Positions 1 to 8,770 of a stretch of 64,000 bases of DNA are shown one piece after another. The position numbers and the translations under genes are program-made. Source of the DNA: Balneola sp. Lineage in GTDB: Bacteria; Bacteroidota; Rhodothermia; Balneolales; Balneolaceae. The notes below the pieces were generated by a model. That model did no database searches, was not told where the DNA came from, and was given only the letters and a program-made list of their open reading frames with translations. Within the stretch, counting starts at the first letter, position 1; each line of letters begins with the position of its first letter. Where the stretch lies: positions 306,632 to 370,631 of the forward strand of contig NZMW01000004.1 of NCBI GenBank assembly GCA_002694685.1, read 5' to 3'.

Positions 1-51
1 ATCTACAGGCAAGTGGTTCGGGTTTTGAAAGAAGCAAATTACATACACTAA
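1..51 (+). CDS. 3' end of an unidentified gene (partial)
   Basis: The first 17 codons of the window are open in frame 1 and end at a TAA at 49-51, only 4 bases before the ATG of the channel gene. The visible C-terminus reads ...RVLKEANYIH. This is too short for a family assignment. The spacing suggests that it is the preceding gene of the same transcription unit. It could also be chance reading frame in a leader. Confidence 0.35.
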   Translation: MYRQVVRVLKEANYIH

Positions 52-55
52 AGAC

Positions 56-1126
56 ATGCATATACAAACACACATATCGCGATTGCTTTTGCTTCTTGTA
101 ATGAGTTTTGTCTTGTATTCGACTCAAGCTGTAGCTCAAGAAACAGTGTCGATTTCTGACAGCATTAGTGTTTCCAACACCGATACAGCGTTCGTTCAAA
201 AAGTGGACTCATTGCTGAATGCCCGCCTGAACCGCCTCGATTCCATTACTAAAAACTTAGAAGAACGACTAGGGATTTCCCAGGAAGACTCTTCAGCCGT
301 TGGCGGAGATGCCGAGCAAGCTCTCGCACAACTGGAACAGGTTATCTCGTGGCCGAAGGTCATTACAATTATCCTGTTCTTTATTGCAACATACTATGTC
401 ACGGTTTTTGTAAGTACGATACTGGACAATTTTTCGGAGCGGATTTCAAAATACCGCCTTCGCATAAAACGGACGGTGCCCATCTTCAGAGTTGTGCTAT
501 GGACAGTCGCCATATACGTTGCCATTGCAGGAATTATTCAGCCTCCGTATGCCACGGTTATTACGGTGATGGCATCGGTCGGTATTGCTGTGGGACTAGC
601 TTCTCAGGATGTGCTTAAAAATTTGTTTGGCGGGGTGATGTTAATTCTGGATCGACCGTTTCAGGTTGGCGATAAAATTCAATTTCAGGATCACTATGGG
701 GAAGTACAGCAAATCGGTCTTCGCTCAAGCAGAATTGTAACACCGGGTGATTCTGTAGTCACCATTCCCAATGGCGAGTTGATACGCACTGCTGTCTCCA
801 ATGCCAATACCGGCGCGCTGGATTGCCTGGTAGTCACCGATATCTATTTGCCGGCTGAAAGCCCTGTCGAACTTGTTAAGGATGTAGCATATAAAGCTGT
901 AGTGGCTTCAAAATATGTATTCCTGAAAAAGCCAATCAGTATTATGACGGAGAACCAAATGCACGAACGCAGGTTTATCCTTAAGCTGAAGGTTAAGGCG
1001 TATGTGCTGGATATTCGATATGAGTTCCCTTTCCAAAGTGATGTAACAGAACTGATTTTAACGGAATTGAAGAAGCAGGGGATTATTAAAGATGAGCTGC
1101 TTCATAATGAAATTTCAAAGCAATAG
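56..1126 (+). CDS. MscS-family mechanosensitive ion channel
   Basis: This 356-residue protein is a small-conductance mechanosensitive channel of the MscS family, which opens under membrane tension to release solutes on osmotic downshock. A cleavable signal peptide is visible (residues 1-28, ending AVAQ), then a short periplasmic stretch, and transmembrane segments at about 101-122, 141-161 and 165-183. The pore-lining helix with its Gly/Ala pattern (SVGIAVGLASQDVLKNLFGG) is followed by the conserved beta domain (DRPFQVGDKI, then TIPNGELI), the core MscS signature. The C-terminal cytoplasmic domain is complete. ATG 56 is chosen because it starts the signal peptide. It is close to the end of the preceding partial gene. 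Family call is firm; gating properties cannot be read. Confidence 0.93.
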   Translation: MHIQTHISRLLLLLVMSFVLYSTQAVAQETVSISDSISVSNTDTAFVQKVDSLLNARLNRLDSITKNLEERLGISQEDSSAVGGDAEQALAQLEQVISWPKVITIILFFIATYYVTVFVSTILDNFSERISKYRLRIKRTVPIFRVVLWTVAIYVAIAGIIQPPYATVITVMASVGIAVGLASQDVLKNLFGGVMLILDRPFQVGDKIQFQDHYGEVQQIGLRSSRIVTPGDSVVTIPNGELIRTAVSNANTGALDCLVVTDIYLPAESPVELVKDVAYKAVVASKYVFLKKPISIMTENQMHERRFILKLKVKAYVLDIRYEFPFQSDVTELILTELKKQGIIKDELLHNEISKQ

Positions 1127-1286
1127 TTTTAATACCTAACATCCTTAATTATTGAATGATGAATAGAACATTAAAACAACTCCCGTTTTAATAGTAATCC
1201 TATTCTTCATGTAACACACAAATAGTATCTACTTAGAAAAAAGAATAGCGGGTATTTGGATTATCTTTACTGGTGTTAAAGAGTAA

Positions 1287-2039
1287 TTATTTTGCTGTTT
1301 TAACTTTTGCGTTTTCAGCAATTTGCTTGACATATTTCGTTTTGTATGCGATAAAAAGAAAAAGTTTATTGAACCAATCAATAGACCAGTGAAATTTGCG
1401 TACGACGTCGATAAATAAAACTACCCTTATTTCTTTGGATTCATTTGCAGCATCGTGTAGATATACATCATTAAACATGATTCCCTTACCATTTTTCCAG
1501 TAATAGGATTCCCCCTTTTCAATTTCTGACTTGTCTTCGCAGTTAAATGTCTCGCAATCAGCGTTAATACGAATCCTGCAATTTTTATCTTCGTTGTTAT
1601 TCGGAATAATAACCCCAAGGTGGTACCGAAGAAAGCCTTTATAATATCCGTAATGAGGTTTAATGTATTGTTCAGGATCCAGAATTGAAAAGAATGCTTG
1701 CTTTATCCGTGGTACTCCGCGTAAGAGATCCGCGGTTTCCGGACAAAGTCTGCAATTCTCTTCTATGAATCCTCCAGATTTGAACATAAAAGATTTCCAT
1801 TTGATAGCCTGCACTCCACCCTTGGTTTTTGTACCTGCCAATCCATCTAGATCTGGGATATTATCCTTTATGTTTAGTAGTTCTTTACACTCTTTTTGAA
1901 TGATTTCGGCGTGATCTTCCAGAACCTGAAATTGAGGGTAATCTTTCTGATAATCGTAAATAAAGGCAGGCGTTTGTGTTATCCAACCTTTTTTTTCTAA
2001 TATGAATATGAGTTTGTTGAGCTGTCTGAGTGGATCCAT
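1287..2039 (-). CDS. aspartyl/asparaginyl beta-hydroxylase-like 2OG-Fe(II) oxygenase
   Basis: The 250-residue protein carries the aspartyl/asparaginyl beta-hydroxylase fold (a 2-oxoglutarate and Fe(II) dependent oxygenase). The key pieces are IKPHYGYYKGFLRYHLG near residues 127-142, with a candidate iron ligand at His129, and MFNDVYLHDAANES near 188-201, with a second candidate ligand at His195. IRVVLFIDVVR follows, whose Arg204 would hold 2-oxoglutarate. Families of this type use only two His ligands, as here. No signal peptide is seen, so it should act in the cytoplasm; substrates range from proteins to lipid A acyl chains and cannot be told here. The gene is monocistronic on the minus strand between plus-strand units. 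Confidence 0.8.
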   Translation of the reverse strand: MDPLRQLNKLIFILEKKGWITQTPAFIYDYQKDYPQFQVLEDHAEIIQKECKELLNIKDNIPDLDGLAGTKTKGGVQAIKWKSFMFKSGGFIEENCRLCPETADLLRGVPRIKQAFFSILDPEQYIKPHYGYYKGFLRYHLGVIIPNNNEDKNCRIRINADCETFNCEDKSEIEKGESYYWKNGKGIMFNDVYLHDAANESKEIRVVLFIDVVRKFHWSIDWFNKLFLFIAYKTKYVKQIAENAKVKTAK

Positions 2040-2269
2040 AAATAATTAATGCCGTTTTTTATACTAATAACCCTATGATTATGTAAATAATAGCCAATTT
2101 ATTTTAAGGTTAAAAGGTGGTATAAAGTTATTTTTTATTGAGCATGTAAAGAAAATTATAAATCTTAATTCTTTCATTCAGAGGAGCACAATGTCAAGTC
2201 TTTTACAAGACCATTTATGTTATGATAATAAAAGGGGTTTTTGCAACGACATAGGTCTCTGAACCATAA

Positions 2270-2500
2270 ACAGGTACTTATGCTATCAACTTTGATAAAG
2301 TGGGAGAAGCAGTCAGCGCTCTTTCTTTAAAGATATTGACCTTGCAAGGTGATGGCGATTATGAAGCAGTAGATGCTTTCGTGCAAAAATACGCCGTTGA
2401 AACCGATCAGTTAAAGGCTTCATTGAATAGACTTTCAGAACAAAGTATCCCTGTTGATATCACGTTTAATCAAGGGGTAGATGTTTTAGGATTGGAATAG
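2270..2500 (+). pseudogene. C-terminal remnant of a dipeptidyl-peptidase III-like (M49) metallopeptidase
   Basis: The frame is open from 2270 (TAA at 2267) to the stop at 2498-2500 and reads TYAINFDKVGEAVSALS, then ILTLQGDGDYEAVDAFV and IPVDITFNQGVDVLGLE. From memory, the pattern of a GDGDY segment followed by IPVDI near the last 25 residues matches the end of the M49-like zinc peptidases (DPP III family, long enzymes of 500-700 residues) common in Bacteroidota. The catalytic HEXXXH part is absent, and the upstream 200 bases are AT-rich noncoding DNA, so this is a decayed gene end. A GTG at 2300 could start a 66-residue product, but there is no reason to think it is used. Confidence 0.55.
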
Positions 2501-2549
2501 AAAGCCGGAAAAACTAAAATGGAATATGAGGCGTCGGTTAATTAGTTAA

Positions 2550-2954
2550 CTACTCTATCGGCGTTAGCTTAGCGATACCTTCATCCGGTGCATAGGTAAT
2601 TCGGATATTGGTATCGTTATCCTCATCAAAAACAGTGAGAGCGATTTCCTGGTTAAACTCGATTTCATCAATCTCATGAGGCTTAATCATCAGAGGCTCT
2701 AAGAACTCAGCATCCAGTCCACGCATGGTTTTTAGCTCTTCGTTAAGGAAGTCCATGTATTCCAGCTTCAAATTTCCTTCACTTATATAGGTTATAATAA
2801 GAGAGTAGGCTACTTGTCCTGCATACGCAAAGCGTTCTCGGATTTGTGAATTAAGCTTTCGTACATCTTGTTGACGTAAATAGAAATAGAGCTTTAGGGC
2901 TTTCTCAAATAAAATTTTGTCACGATCATTCAATATCTTTGTCTTTGTGTCCAT
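2550..2954 (-). CDS. hypothetical protein, 134 residues
   Basis: No family is recognised. The protein is soluble, with a helical N-terminal half (DKILFEKALKLYFYLRQQDV) and an acidic beta-like C-terminal half (IALTVFDEDNDTNIRITYAP). There is no signal peptide, Cys pair or metal motif. It diverges from the thioredoxin-like gene at 2998, with 43 bases between the two ATGs, so the promoters overlap. Coding character (codon use, clean start, acidic tail) supports a real gene. Confidence 0.7.
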   Translation of the reverse strand: MDTKTKILNDRDKILFEKALKLYFYLRQQDVRKLNSQIRERFAYAGQVAYSLIITYISEGNLKLEYMDFLNEELKTMRGLDAEFLEPLMIKPHEIDEIEFNQEIALTVFDEDNDTNIRITYAPDEGIAKLTPIE

Positions 2955-2997
2955 ACACCTAAGTTAAAACCAATAATCATAAAAAGTCAGTAACATT

Positions 2998-3567
2998 ATG
3001 TCTGCAACTCCATCAACAATGCTGGAATTAGGAACAGAAGCTCCCGACTTCAAACTGCCGAGTGTAAACGGTGGTAATCTTTCACTTACCTATGCGGATC
3101 AGAGTAAAGGGTTTGTGATTATGTTTATCTGTAACCATTGTCCATACGTCTTGAACATTGAGGATGAGCTCGTAAATGTAGCTGAGGAATATATCTCAAG
3201 AGGGGTAGGCTTTATAGCAATTAGTTCAAATGACGTTGAAAAATATCCGCAGGATAGTCCAGAGAAAATGGCGGAAAAAGGGTATCCTTTTCCGTACCTG
3301 TATGACGAAAGTCAGGATGTTGCTAAATCTTACAAAGCTGCTTGCACTCCAGATATTTTTGTGTTTGATGAAGACCGGAAGTTAGTCTACAGAGGTCAAT
3401 TTGATGATAGCAGACCAAGCAAGGATGCGCCTGTTACAGGTAATGACTTAAGGAAAGCACTCGACACTATGCTTGCCGGAGAAACAATCCCGGAAGATTC
3501 GCAAACACCGAGTATGGGTTGTAACATAAAATGGAAGCCGGGCAATGAACCCGAATATTTTGGCTGA
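2998..3567 (+). CDS. thioredoxin-family (AhpC/TSA-like) protein
   Basis: A 189-residue protein with a thioredoxin/peroxiredoxin fold. It starts with the AhpC/TSA-type APDFKLPSVNG strand (residues 15-25). A C-x-x-C motif follows in FICNHCPYV (Cys45, Cys48), and the cis-Pro segment is ACTPDIFVFDE. The long form with CNHCPYV and the late VTGNDLRKALD..., SMGCNIKWK segment is a common subgroup annotated as thioredoxin family protein in many bacteria; its physiological partner is not established. There is no signal peptide, so it is cytoplasmic. It is followed after 4 bases by pdxH and then trmB, a likely three-gene transcription unit. Confidence 0.85.
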   Translation: MSATPSTMLELGTEAPDFKLPSVNGGNLSLTYADQSKGFVIMFICNHCPYVLNIEDELVNVAEEYISRGVGFIAISSNDVEKYPQDSPEKMAEKGYPFPYLYDESQDVAKSYKAACTPDIFVFDEDRKLVYRGQFDDSRPSKDAPVTGNDLRKALDTMLAGETIPEDSQTPSMGCNIKWKPGNEPEYFG

Positions 3568-3571
3568 ATAA

Positions 3572-4216
3572 ATGAATAAAGAAAAACTTCAAAAACTGCG
3601 TGAAGACTACTCTAAGCACTCGTTAGACGAATCTGATGTAAACCAAGATCCCTTTAAACAATTTGAGCAGTGGATGACAGAGGCTCTGGAGTCCGAAATT
3701 CCCGAGCCTAACGCCATGACGTTGTCTACGGTTGATTTCAATAATAAACCTCACTCCCGTATAGTGTTACTGAAGGGGCTGGAAGACGGTGGATTTATTT
3801 TTTACACGAATTATGCCAGCAATAAAGGTGAACAGATGGAGCAGAATCCAAATGTTTCCTTATGCTTTTTATGGCTAGGTCTTGAACGCCAAGTTCTAAT
3901 AGAAGGGAAAGTTGAGAAACTATCTAAGGAAGAGAGTGATGCTTACTTTAGTCAGCGCCCTTATAAAAGCCAACTGGGAGCGTTAGCATCTAATCAAAGT
4001 GCAGAAGTGCCCAACAGAGCTTTTTTGGAAAAGAAGTTTGCCGAACTCGAGGAGAAATATGAAGAAGGAAATGTTCCCAAACCAGAAAGCTGGGGTGGGT
4101 ACAAGGTGACTCCGGAAGCTATAGAGTTTTGGCAGGGAAGAAGAAGTCGGCTCCATGATCGAATAAAATATGAGCTTGTTGCTGATAAGTGGAACATTAA
4201 AAGACTGTCTCCTTAA
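3572..4216 (+). CDS. pdxH: pyridoxamine 5'-phosphate oxidase
   Basis: PdxH oxidises pyridoxamine or pyridoxine 5'-phosphate to pyridoxal 5'-phosphate with FMN and O2, the last step of the vitamin B6 pathway and of salvage. The 214-residue length is standard. Visible landmarks are the FMN-binding PHSRIVLLKGL (60-70), FYTNYASNKGEQ (78-89), RPYKSQLGALASNQS (129-143) and the C-terminal substrate-binding EFWQGRRSRLHDR (185-197), ending RLSP as is typical. The ATG is 4 bases after the preceding stop. The many PLP-dependent aminotransferases of the polysaccharide locus would use its product, but the link is only general. Confidence 0.96.
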   Translation: MNKEKLQKLREDYSKHSLDESDVNQDPFKQFEQWMTEALESEIPEPNAMTLSTVDFNNKPHSRIVLLKGLEDGGFIFYTNYASNKGEQMEQNPNVSLCFLWLGLERQVLIEGKVEKLSKEESDAYFSQRPYKSQLGALASNQSAEVPNRAFLEKKFAELEEKYEEGNVPKPESWGGYKVTPEAIEFWQGRRSRLHDRIKYELVADKWNIKRLSP

Positions 4217-4219
4217 TTT

Positions 4220-4873
4220 ATGCCCAAGGTAAAAGAAGAACGTATGGAAGAGCTGCCCAAGCTTAATAATACACTGGTCTACACAGACTTCGACGAAGGG
4301 AATCCCGCTCCAAAAGGAAAATGGAATTCCGAGATTTTTGAAAACGAGAACCAAATAGTTTTGGAGTTAGCCTGTGGCAAAGGAGAATATTCGGTTGGAC
4401 TTGCTCAACTTCACCCCGAGAAAAACTACGTCGGCTTAGATATTAAAGGAAATCGATTATGGGTAGGAGCAAAGGAAGCCCTGGATAACAATCTGGAAAA
4501 TGTCCGATACCTTCGTTGTTATATCGACCACTTAGACCAGTTTTTTGGAAAGAATGAAGTCGATGAAGCATGGATCGTTTTTTCAGATCCATATATAAAG
4601 AAAGAGAGGAAAAGGCTTACTGCTCCTAAATTCTTAAAAGTGTATCGAAAGGTAATGAAGCCTGGAGCAATCATAAATCTAAAAACAGATAGTGATGTGC
4701 TCTATGAATACACGAAAGAGATCATCGAGCAAGAAAATTTAGAGCTGTTAGATGACGAAGCCAATGTCCATAAAAATCGCCCAAATGACCCTGAGCTTTC
4801 TATTATCACTTATTATGAAAGCATGCACCTCGAAAAAGGGAAAACGATCAAATATTTGAAGTTTAGGATCTAG
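4220..4873 (+). CDS. trmB: tRNA (guanine-N7-)-methyltransferase
   Basis: TrmB transfers a methyl group from SAM to N7 of G46 in tRNA variable loops. The 217-residue protein has the SAM-binding ELACGKGEYSVGLAQ and the acidic end of strand 2 (YVGLDIKGNRLW). The TrmB hallmark FSDPY.KKERKRL aligns with the usual FPDPWPKKRHHKRR loop, although the second Pro/Trp positions are replaced. The start at 4220 leaves 3 bases after pdxH; the internal ATG at 4244 is an equally good start because the family core begins later. Translational coupling with pdxH favours 4220. Confidence 0.92.
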   Translation: MPKVKEERMEELPKLNNTLVYTDFDEGNPAPKGKWNSEIFENENQIVLELACGKGEYSVGLAQLHPEKNYVGLDIKGNRLWVGAKEALDNNLENVRYLRCYIDHLDQFFGKNEVDEAWIVFSDPYIKKERKRLTAPKFLKVYRKVMKPGAIINLKTDSDVLYEYTKEIIEQENLELLDDEANVHKNRPNDPELSIITYYESMHLEKGKTIKYLKFRI

Positions 4874-4990
4874 CAGCTATCAGTTTTTTGAAGCTGTCTT
4901 TTAACTTTAGGTAAGACGTCCTTATTGAATGCTACACTATGCGCCAGGGTAATGGGACGCCTTTGTGAAATTTGAGTTCCATAAAAATGA

Positions 4991-5048
4991 CCATCTGACG
5001 ACTGGATAAAGGGATAGGTTATCAAACCGACAAAGAGTCGTCCGATGG
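4991..5048. repeat. imperfect inverted repeat (13-bp arms)
   Basis: The arms CCATCTGACGACT (4991-5003) and AGTCGTCCGATGG (5036-5048) pair at 12 of 13 positions around a 32-base loop. No T-tract follows, so it is not an obvious terminator. It lies about 120 bases after trmB and could be a processed 3' structure or part of a small RNA. Neither can be shown from sequence. Confidence 0.5.
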
Positions 5049-5269
5049 CTGGGATGGATCAAAATTATAATGTTCCTTGTACAATCACCGGTCCGCTCAG
5101 GGTTGAAACCCATTCGCTTGTGTAAAGGAAATCATTTTACCCGTATCGTCGCATCCTGGCTGGGGGGATTTTAGGTATTCTATAATTCGGTGAAACTATT
5201 GCTAGTCAACGCATCGTAGTCTCCCTGAATCTCAAAATAGCGCAAGCGTCCGATTGTGCGGTGGTTGAT

Positions 5270-5600
5270 TAGGGAGCGAATCCAATGACCCTCTCTGTCT
5301 TTCCCCTTGAATAAGGGGAAAGGACTCTATGGTGAGATGGGATGTAGCTTAATCCGGCGCATTTTTTAGCAACACTTTTGCGAGGAGACTAGGTTGCTTG
5401 AATGTAGATTTGGGATAGCTAACGACGAAGCAATCTAGTTAAATATGGAAACCAAGCCGAACAACACCAGCGCCCTAATCCTGAGATTGCCACGCAGTGT
5501 ATTCATTTCACTCATTGTACTGCTCGATGGTGGATGCCTTTGCGAGATGCCCTGCCATAAAGCCAAAAACATCTGTCTTGATTTTCGCTTTGGAATGGTT
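5270..5600. repeat. dispersed repeat island 1 (three families)
   Basis: Contains the AAGGGGAAAG palindrome (5299-5322), one TTTGCGAGGAG/GACGAAGCAATC element, and the GAGATTGCCACGCAGTG-type block that recurs near 11425 and 44215. The order of parts resembles the island at 11126-11530. It ends just upstream of the candidate operator of the TetR gene. Confidence 0.75.
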
Positions 5601-5611
5601 ACATTGTAGAA

Positions 5612-5626
5612 GTTAACACCGTTAAC
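5612..5626. promoter_or_regulatory. candidate TetR-family operator upstream of the tetR-fadE pair
   Basis: A 15-bp palindrome GTTAAC-ACC-GTTAAC lies 12 bases before the regulator's ATG. TetR-family repressors often bind such palindromes over their own promoter. The position would allow autoregulation and control of the downstream acyl-CoA dehydrogenase. Binding is inferred only. Confidence 0.45.
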
Positions 5627-5638
5627 CAAATGAATTAA

Positions 5639-6238
5639 ATGAGCGAAGAAGTTCCACTAAGAGATCAGATTTTAGACATCAGCCGACATTTACTTTATCA
5701 GGAAGGTTATAAGGCGCTATCAATGCGGAAAATTGCCAAACAGGCAGATGTGACTGCAACAAGCATTTATTTGTACTTCGAAAACAAAGATCACTTGTTA
5801 CATACACTCATTGAAGAGTCTGTGGAAGATCTGAGCCAATTTATTGAAACAAGATCGCTCCCAAAAACTGATAGTATTGAACGCTTTAAAGCGATAACTG
5901 AAAGCTATGTTCAATTTGCCCTGGAATATCCGGAGAAGTATAAAATTATATACAAAGTCCGGTCTGATTCAATGGCCAGGTATCCAAAAGAGAAGTTTCG
6001 GAAAGCCCGGCGCGCTTACGAATTGTTAGTGAAAACAATTGAAGAAAGTGTAACTCAGGGACTTATGGAAGTGGAAAAACCAGTAGTTGCGGCCTATTCA
6101 ATATGGGCACAATTGCACGGTGTAGTATCGGTTGTGCTAAATAAAAGGCTGGATAGCCGAATAAACAGTGATCAATTTATAGAGGATTCTATTGAACTGG
6201 TAGTTCAGGGATTCTTGGTTCGAACAACAGTATCATAA
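5639..6238 (+). CDS. TetR/AcrR-family transcriptional regulator, probable regulator of fatty-acid degradation
   Basis: The 199-residue protein has an N-terminal TetR HTH at about residues 7-54: ILDISRHLLYQEGYKALSM, then IAKQADVTATSIYLYFENKD, the classic recognition helix with F/Y-x-F-x-N-K. The C-terminal helical ligand domain resembles the WHG/TetR_C type (YAIWAQLHGVVS-like segment at about 163-174). It is followed after 13 bases by the FadE-type dehydrogenase, so a role in sensing acyl-CoA and repressing beta-oxidation is a reasonable inference. A palindrome just upstream may be its operator. Confidence 0.88.
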   Translation: MSEEVPLRDQILDISRHLLYQEGYKALSMRKIAKQADVTATSIYLYFENKDHLLHTLIEESVEDLSQFIETRSLPKTDSIERFKAITESYVQFALEYPEKYKIIYKVRSDSMARYPKEKFRKARRAYELLVKTIEESVTQGLMEVEKPVVAAYSIWAQLHGVVSVVLNKRLDSRINSDQFIEDSIELVVQGFLVRTTVS

Positions 6239-6251
6239 ACGAGGAAACGTC

Positions 6252-8747
6252 ATGGAAGCAATAATGGAATTATTTGGATTTTTTAGTGAGGTCCCACTTT
6301 GGGCATCGATAGGGTCAGCATTTTTATTGATGCTGATATTAGGATATACAGGAGCTCCGTTGTGGTTATGGGCTGTAGCAGGTTATGTAGGTTTAGCCGG
6401 ATTGAATGCGCCTGCTTGGGCTTATATCACTTATACAGCTTTGGTATTGGTTTTCAATATAAAACCGATTCGAAGAGTTGTGTTGAGTGGTCCGATCATG
6501 AAATTGCTGGATGCACTGAATTTCCTTCCCAAAATATCACAGACAGAACAAACAGCTATTGAAGCTGGTAATGTTTGGGTTGAAGGAGAACTGTTTTCAG
6601 GAAAGCCAGATTTTAAGAAAATTTTGGACCAGGATTACCCTGAGTTGGATAAAGAAGAACAGGCTTTTCTTGACGGACCGGTGGAAGCGCTTTGCGGCAT
6701 GGTCACCGATTGGGATGTGATGGTTCGAAAAGGATTTACGGAAGAAGTATGGGAGTTCATGCGCAAAGAGAAGTTCTTTGGACTGATTGTTCCCAAGAAG
6801 TATGGCGGACTTGAATTCTCTGCCACTGCTCATAGTGCTATTGTAGCAAAGCTGGCCTCAAGGTGTGGGCCATTAGCCACCACGGTAATGGTACCTAACT
6901 CGTTAGGCCCTGCAGAATTGTTACTTCATTATGGAACTGAAGATCAAAAAGATCACTACTTACCAAGACTTGCAAGCGGAGAAGAAATGCCGTGCTTTGG
7001 CCTGACTGAAGCAAATGCAGGATCAGATGCAGGAAGCATGAGATCTGAAGGTGTAGTTTTTAAAGGGGATGATGGAGAGTTATACCTCAAAATGAATTTC
7101 GAAAAACGCTATATCACACTGGCCGCTATTTCTACGGTAATTGGCTTAGCGTTCAACCTTAAAGATCCCGATCACCTAATTGGGGATGAAGAAAATCGTG
7201 GTATAACCTGTGCACTTATTCCTTCAGATACAGATGGAGTCACTTTAGGAAGACGCCATGATCCTCTTGGAATTCCGTTCTACAACTGCCCAATTGATGG
7301 AAAAGATGTGATTGTACCAATTGACGCCATCATTGGTGGCAAAGAAGGAGCCGGAAATGGCTGGAGAATGCTGATGGAGTCACTGGCAGTAGGACGTGGA
7401 ATCTCATTACCGGCGCAAAGTGTGGGTGGATCTAAAATGGCAACTCGCGCAATCGGTGCTTATACAGCGATCCGTAAACAATTTGGATTGAACATCGGGA
7501 AATTCGAAGGTATCGAAGAACCCATGGCTCGAATCGGTGGGTATACGTACTTAATGGAAGCCGCTCGAAGATATACTACCGGTGGACTAGATAGTGGGCA
7601 AAAACCTGCCGTTGTAACAGCTATCGCAAAATATAATTTCACTGAGTTAGGTCGTGAAATTGTGACCGATGCAATGGATATTGTAGGCGGTGCAGGAATT
7701 TCCCGAGGTCCCCGAAATATCTTTGCAAGCAGCTATACTGCGATGCCAATCGCCATTACTGTTGAGGGAGCTAACATACTGACTAGAACACTCATGATCT
7801 TCGGTCAGGGTGCAATTCGTTGCCATCCCTACGCATACAATGAAATAGATGCACTGATGAACAAAGATGTGAAACAGTTCGATGATAACTTCTGGAAGCA
7901 TATTGGTCACGTTGCCAAGAATAAATCAAGAGCTTTCTTATTAAGCTTAACAAGAGGCCGATTAGCCTCATCACCGGTAAGCGGACCTTCAGCTAAGTAT
8001 TTTAGAAAACTAGCCTGGACATCAGCATCCTTTGCTTTCTTCTCAGATATCGCATTGGGATCATATGGTGGAGCTCTCAAAATGAAAGAGAAAATAGCCG
8101 GTCGCTATGCCGATATTTTAAGCTATATGTATTTAGCTTCTGGAACACTCAAACGATTTGAAGCGGAAGGAAGACGAGAAGCGGACCGTCCATATTTTGA
8201 ATGGGCTATGGAATATAGCTTCTGGAAAATTCAGCAAGCCTTTGAAGGGATCCTGCGAGAAATTCAGGTACCCGGATTAAGCTGGGTATTTAGATTAGCC
8301 GGAGTTTGGGGGAGATTGAATCCAATTGGAACCTATCCCTCAGATAAACTCGGTCATAAGGTTGCTCAAGCTATGCAAACTCGCGGAGAAGACCGGGATC
8401 ATATGACAGATGGAATTTACCTTCCGGAAGATAAAGAGTCTGCTGTCGGCCGATACGAACATACCATGAAGTTGGTTGAAGAAGCCTGGCCGGTATTCAA
8501 GAAGCTCTATAAAGCCATTAAGGCAAAAGAGCTGCCTAAAGAACCCTATTTAGAAATCGCAGATCTTGCAGTTGAGAAAGGAGTACTTAACAAAGAAGAA
8601 GGCGAGTTAGTCAAAAAAACCGAAAAAGCTCGAAACGACGCTATTCAAGTAGATGAATTCACGCTCGATGAGTATGATAACGAAACACCGACCAAACCTT
8701 ATGGCGATGGCAAGAAACCGGAAGAAGCTCCGCAGGCGATGGTTTGA
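6252..8747 (+). CDS. fadE: FadE-type acyl-CoA dehydrogenase
   Basis: This 831-residue enzyme catalyses the first oxidation of fatty acid beta-oxidation, acyl-CoA to trans-2-enoyl-CoA with FAD. It follows E. coli FadE (814 residues) throughout. There are two N-terminal membrane segments (about 13-33 and 37-68), then ISQTEQTAIEAGNVWVEGELF, EEQAFLDGPVEALC and GGLEFSA. The FAD/substrate block ITVEGANILTRTLMIFGQGA lies near residue 505, and a long C-terminal extension ends in KPEEAPQAMV. A Shine-Dalgarno-like GAGG precedes the ATG. It forms an operon with the TetR gene. Its last 249 bases exist as a decayed second copy at 10821-11069. Confidence 0.94.
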   Translation: MEAIMELFGFFSEVPLWASIGSAFLLMLILGYTGAPLWLWAVAGYVGLAGLNAPAWAYITYTALVLVFNIKPIRRVVLSGPIMKLLDALNFLPKISQTEQTAIEAGNVWVEGELFSGKPDFKKILDQDYPELDKEEQAFLDGPVEALCGMVTDWDVMVRKGFTEEVWEFMRKEKFFGLIVPKKYGGLEFSATAHSAIVAKLASRCGPLATTVMVPNSLGPAELLLHYGTEDQKDHYLPRLASGEEMPCFGLTEANAGSDAGSMRSEGVVFKGDDGELYLKMNFEKRYITLAAISTVIGLAFNLKDPDHLIGDEENRGITCALIPSDTDGVTLGRRHDPLGIPFYNCPIDGKDVIVPIDAIIGGKEGAGNGWRMLMESLAVGRGISLPAQSVGGSKMATRAIGAYTAIRKQFGLNIGKFEGIEEPMARIGGYTYLMEAARRYTTGGLDSGQKPAVVTAIAKYNFTELGREIVTDAMDIVGGAGISRGPRNIFASSYTAMPIAITVEGANILTRTLMIFGQGAIRCHPYAYNEIDALMNKDVKQFDDNFWKHIGHVAKNKSRAFLLSLTRGRLASSPVSGPSAKYFRKLAWTSASFAFFSDIALGSYGGALKMKEKIAGRYADILSYMYLASGTLKRFEAEGRREADRPYFEWAMEYSFWKIQQAFEGILREIQVPGLSWVFRLAGVWGRLNPIGTYPSDKLGHKVAQAMQTRGEDRDHMTDGIYLPEDKESAVGRYEHTMKLVEEAWPVFKKLYKAIKAKELPKEPYLEIADLAVEKGVLNKEEGELVKKTEKARNDAIQVDEFTLDEYDNETPTKPYGDGKKPEEAPQAMV

Positions 8748-8770
8748 GTTTTAAACCTGTCTATAATTTA

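Larger units (their letters stand above)
4874..5611. other. 738-bp spacer without genes, rich in repeat fragments
   Basis: No convincing ORF is present. The first part (4874-5270) is unique-looking and includes an imperfect hairpin. From about 5270 it carries fragments of the dispersed repeats seen elsewhere in the window. These are a palindrome built on CTTTCCCCTT / AAGGGGAAAG (5299-5322), a TTTGCGAGGAG ... AACGACGAAGCAATCT element (about 5370-5440) and a GAGATTGCCACGCAGTG ... GCCTTTGCGAG block (about 5480-5560). Short open frames here run through repeats and are not taken as genes. Confidence 0.7.

Noticed and set aside
1170-1192. ATTAAAAC/GTTTTAAT hairpin after the channel gene as terminator
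   Set aside because: The stem is entirely weak apart from one C-G pair and no T-tract follows.
5435-5629. 64-codon minus-strand open frame
   Set aside because: It runs entirely through dispersed repeats, and its counterpart in other islands is not conserved as protein.
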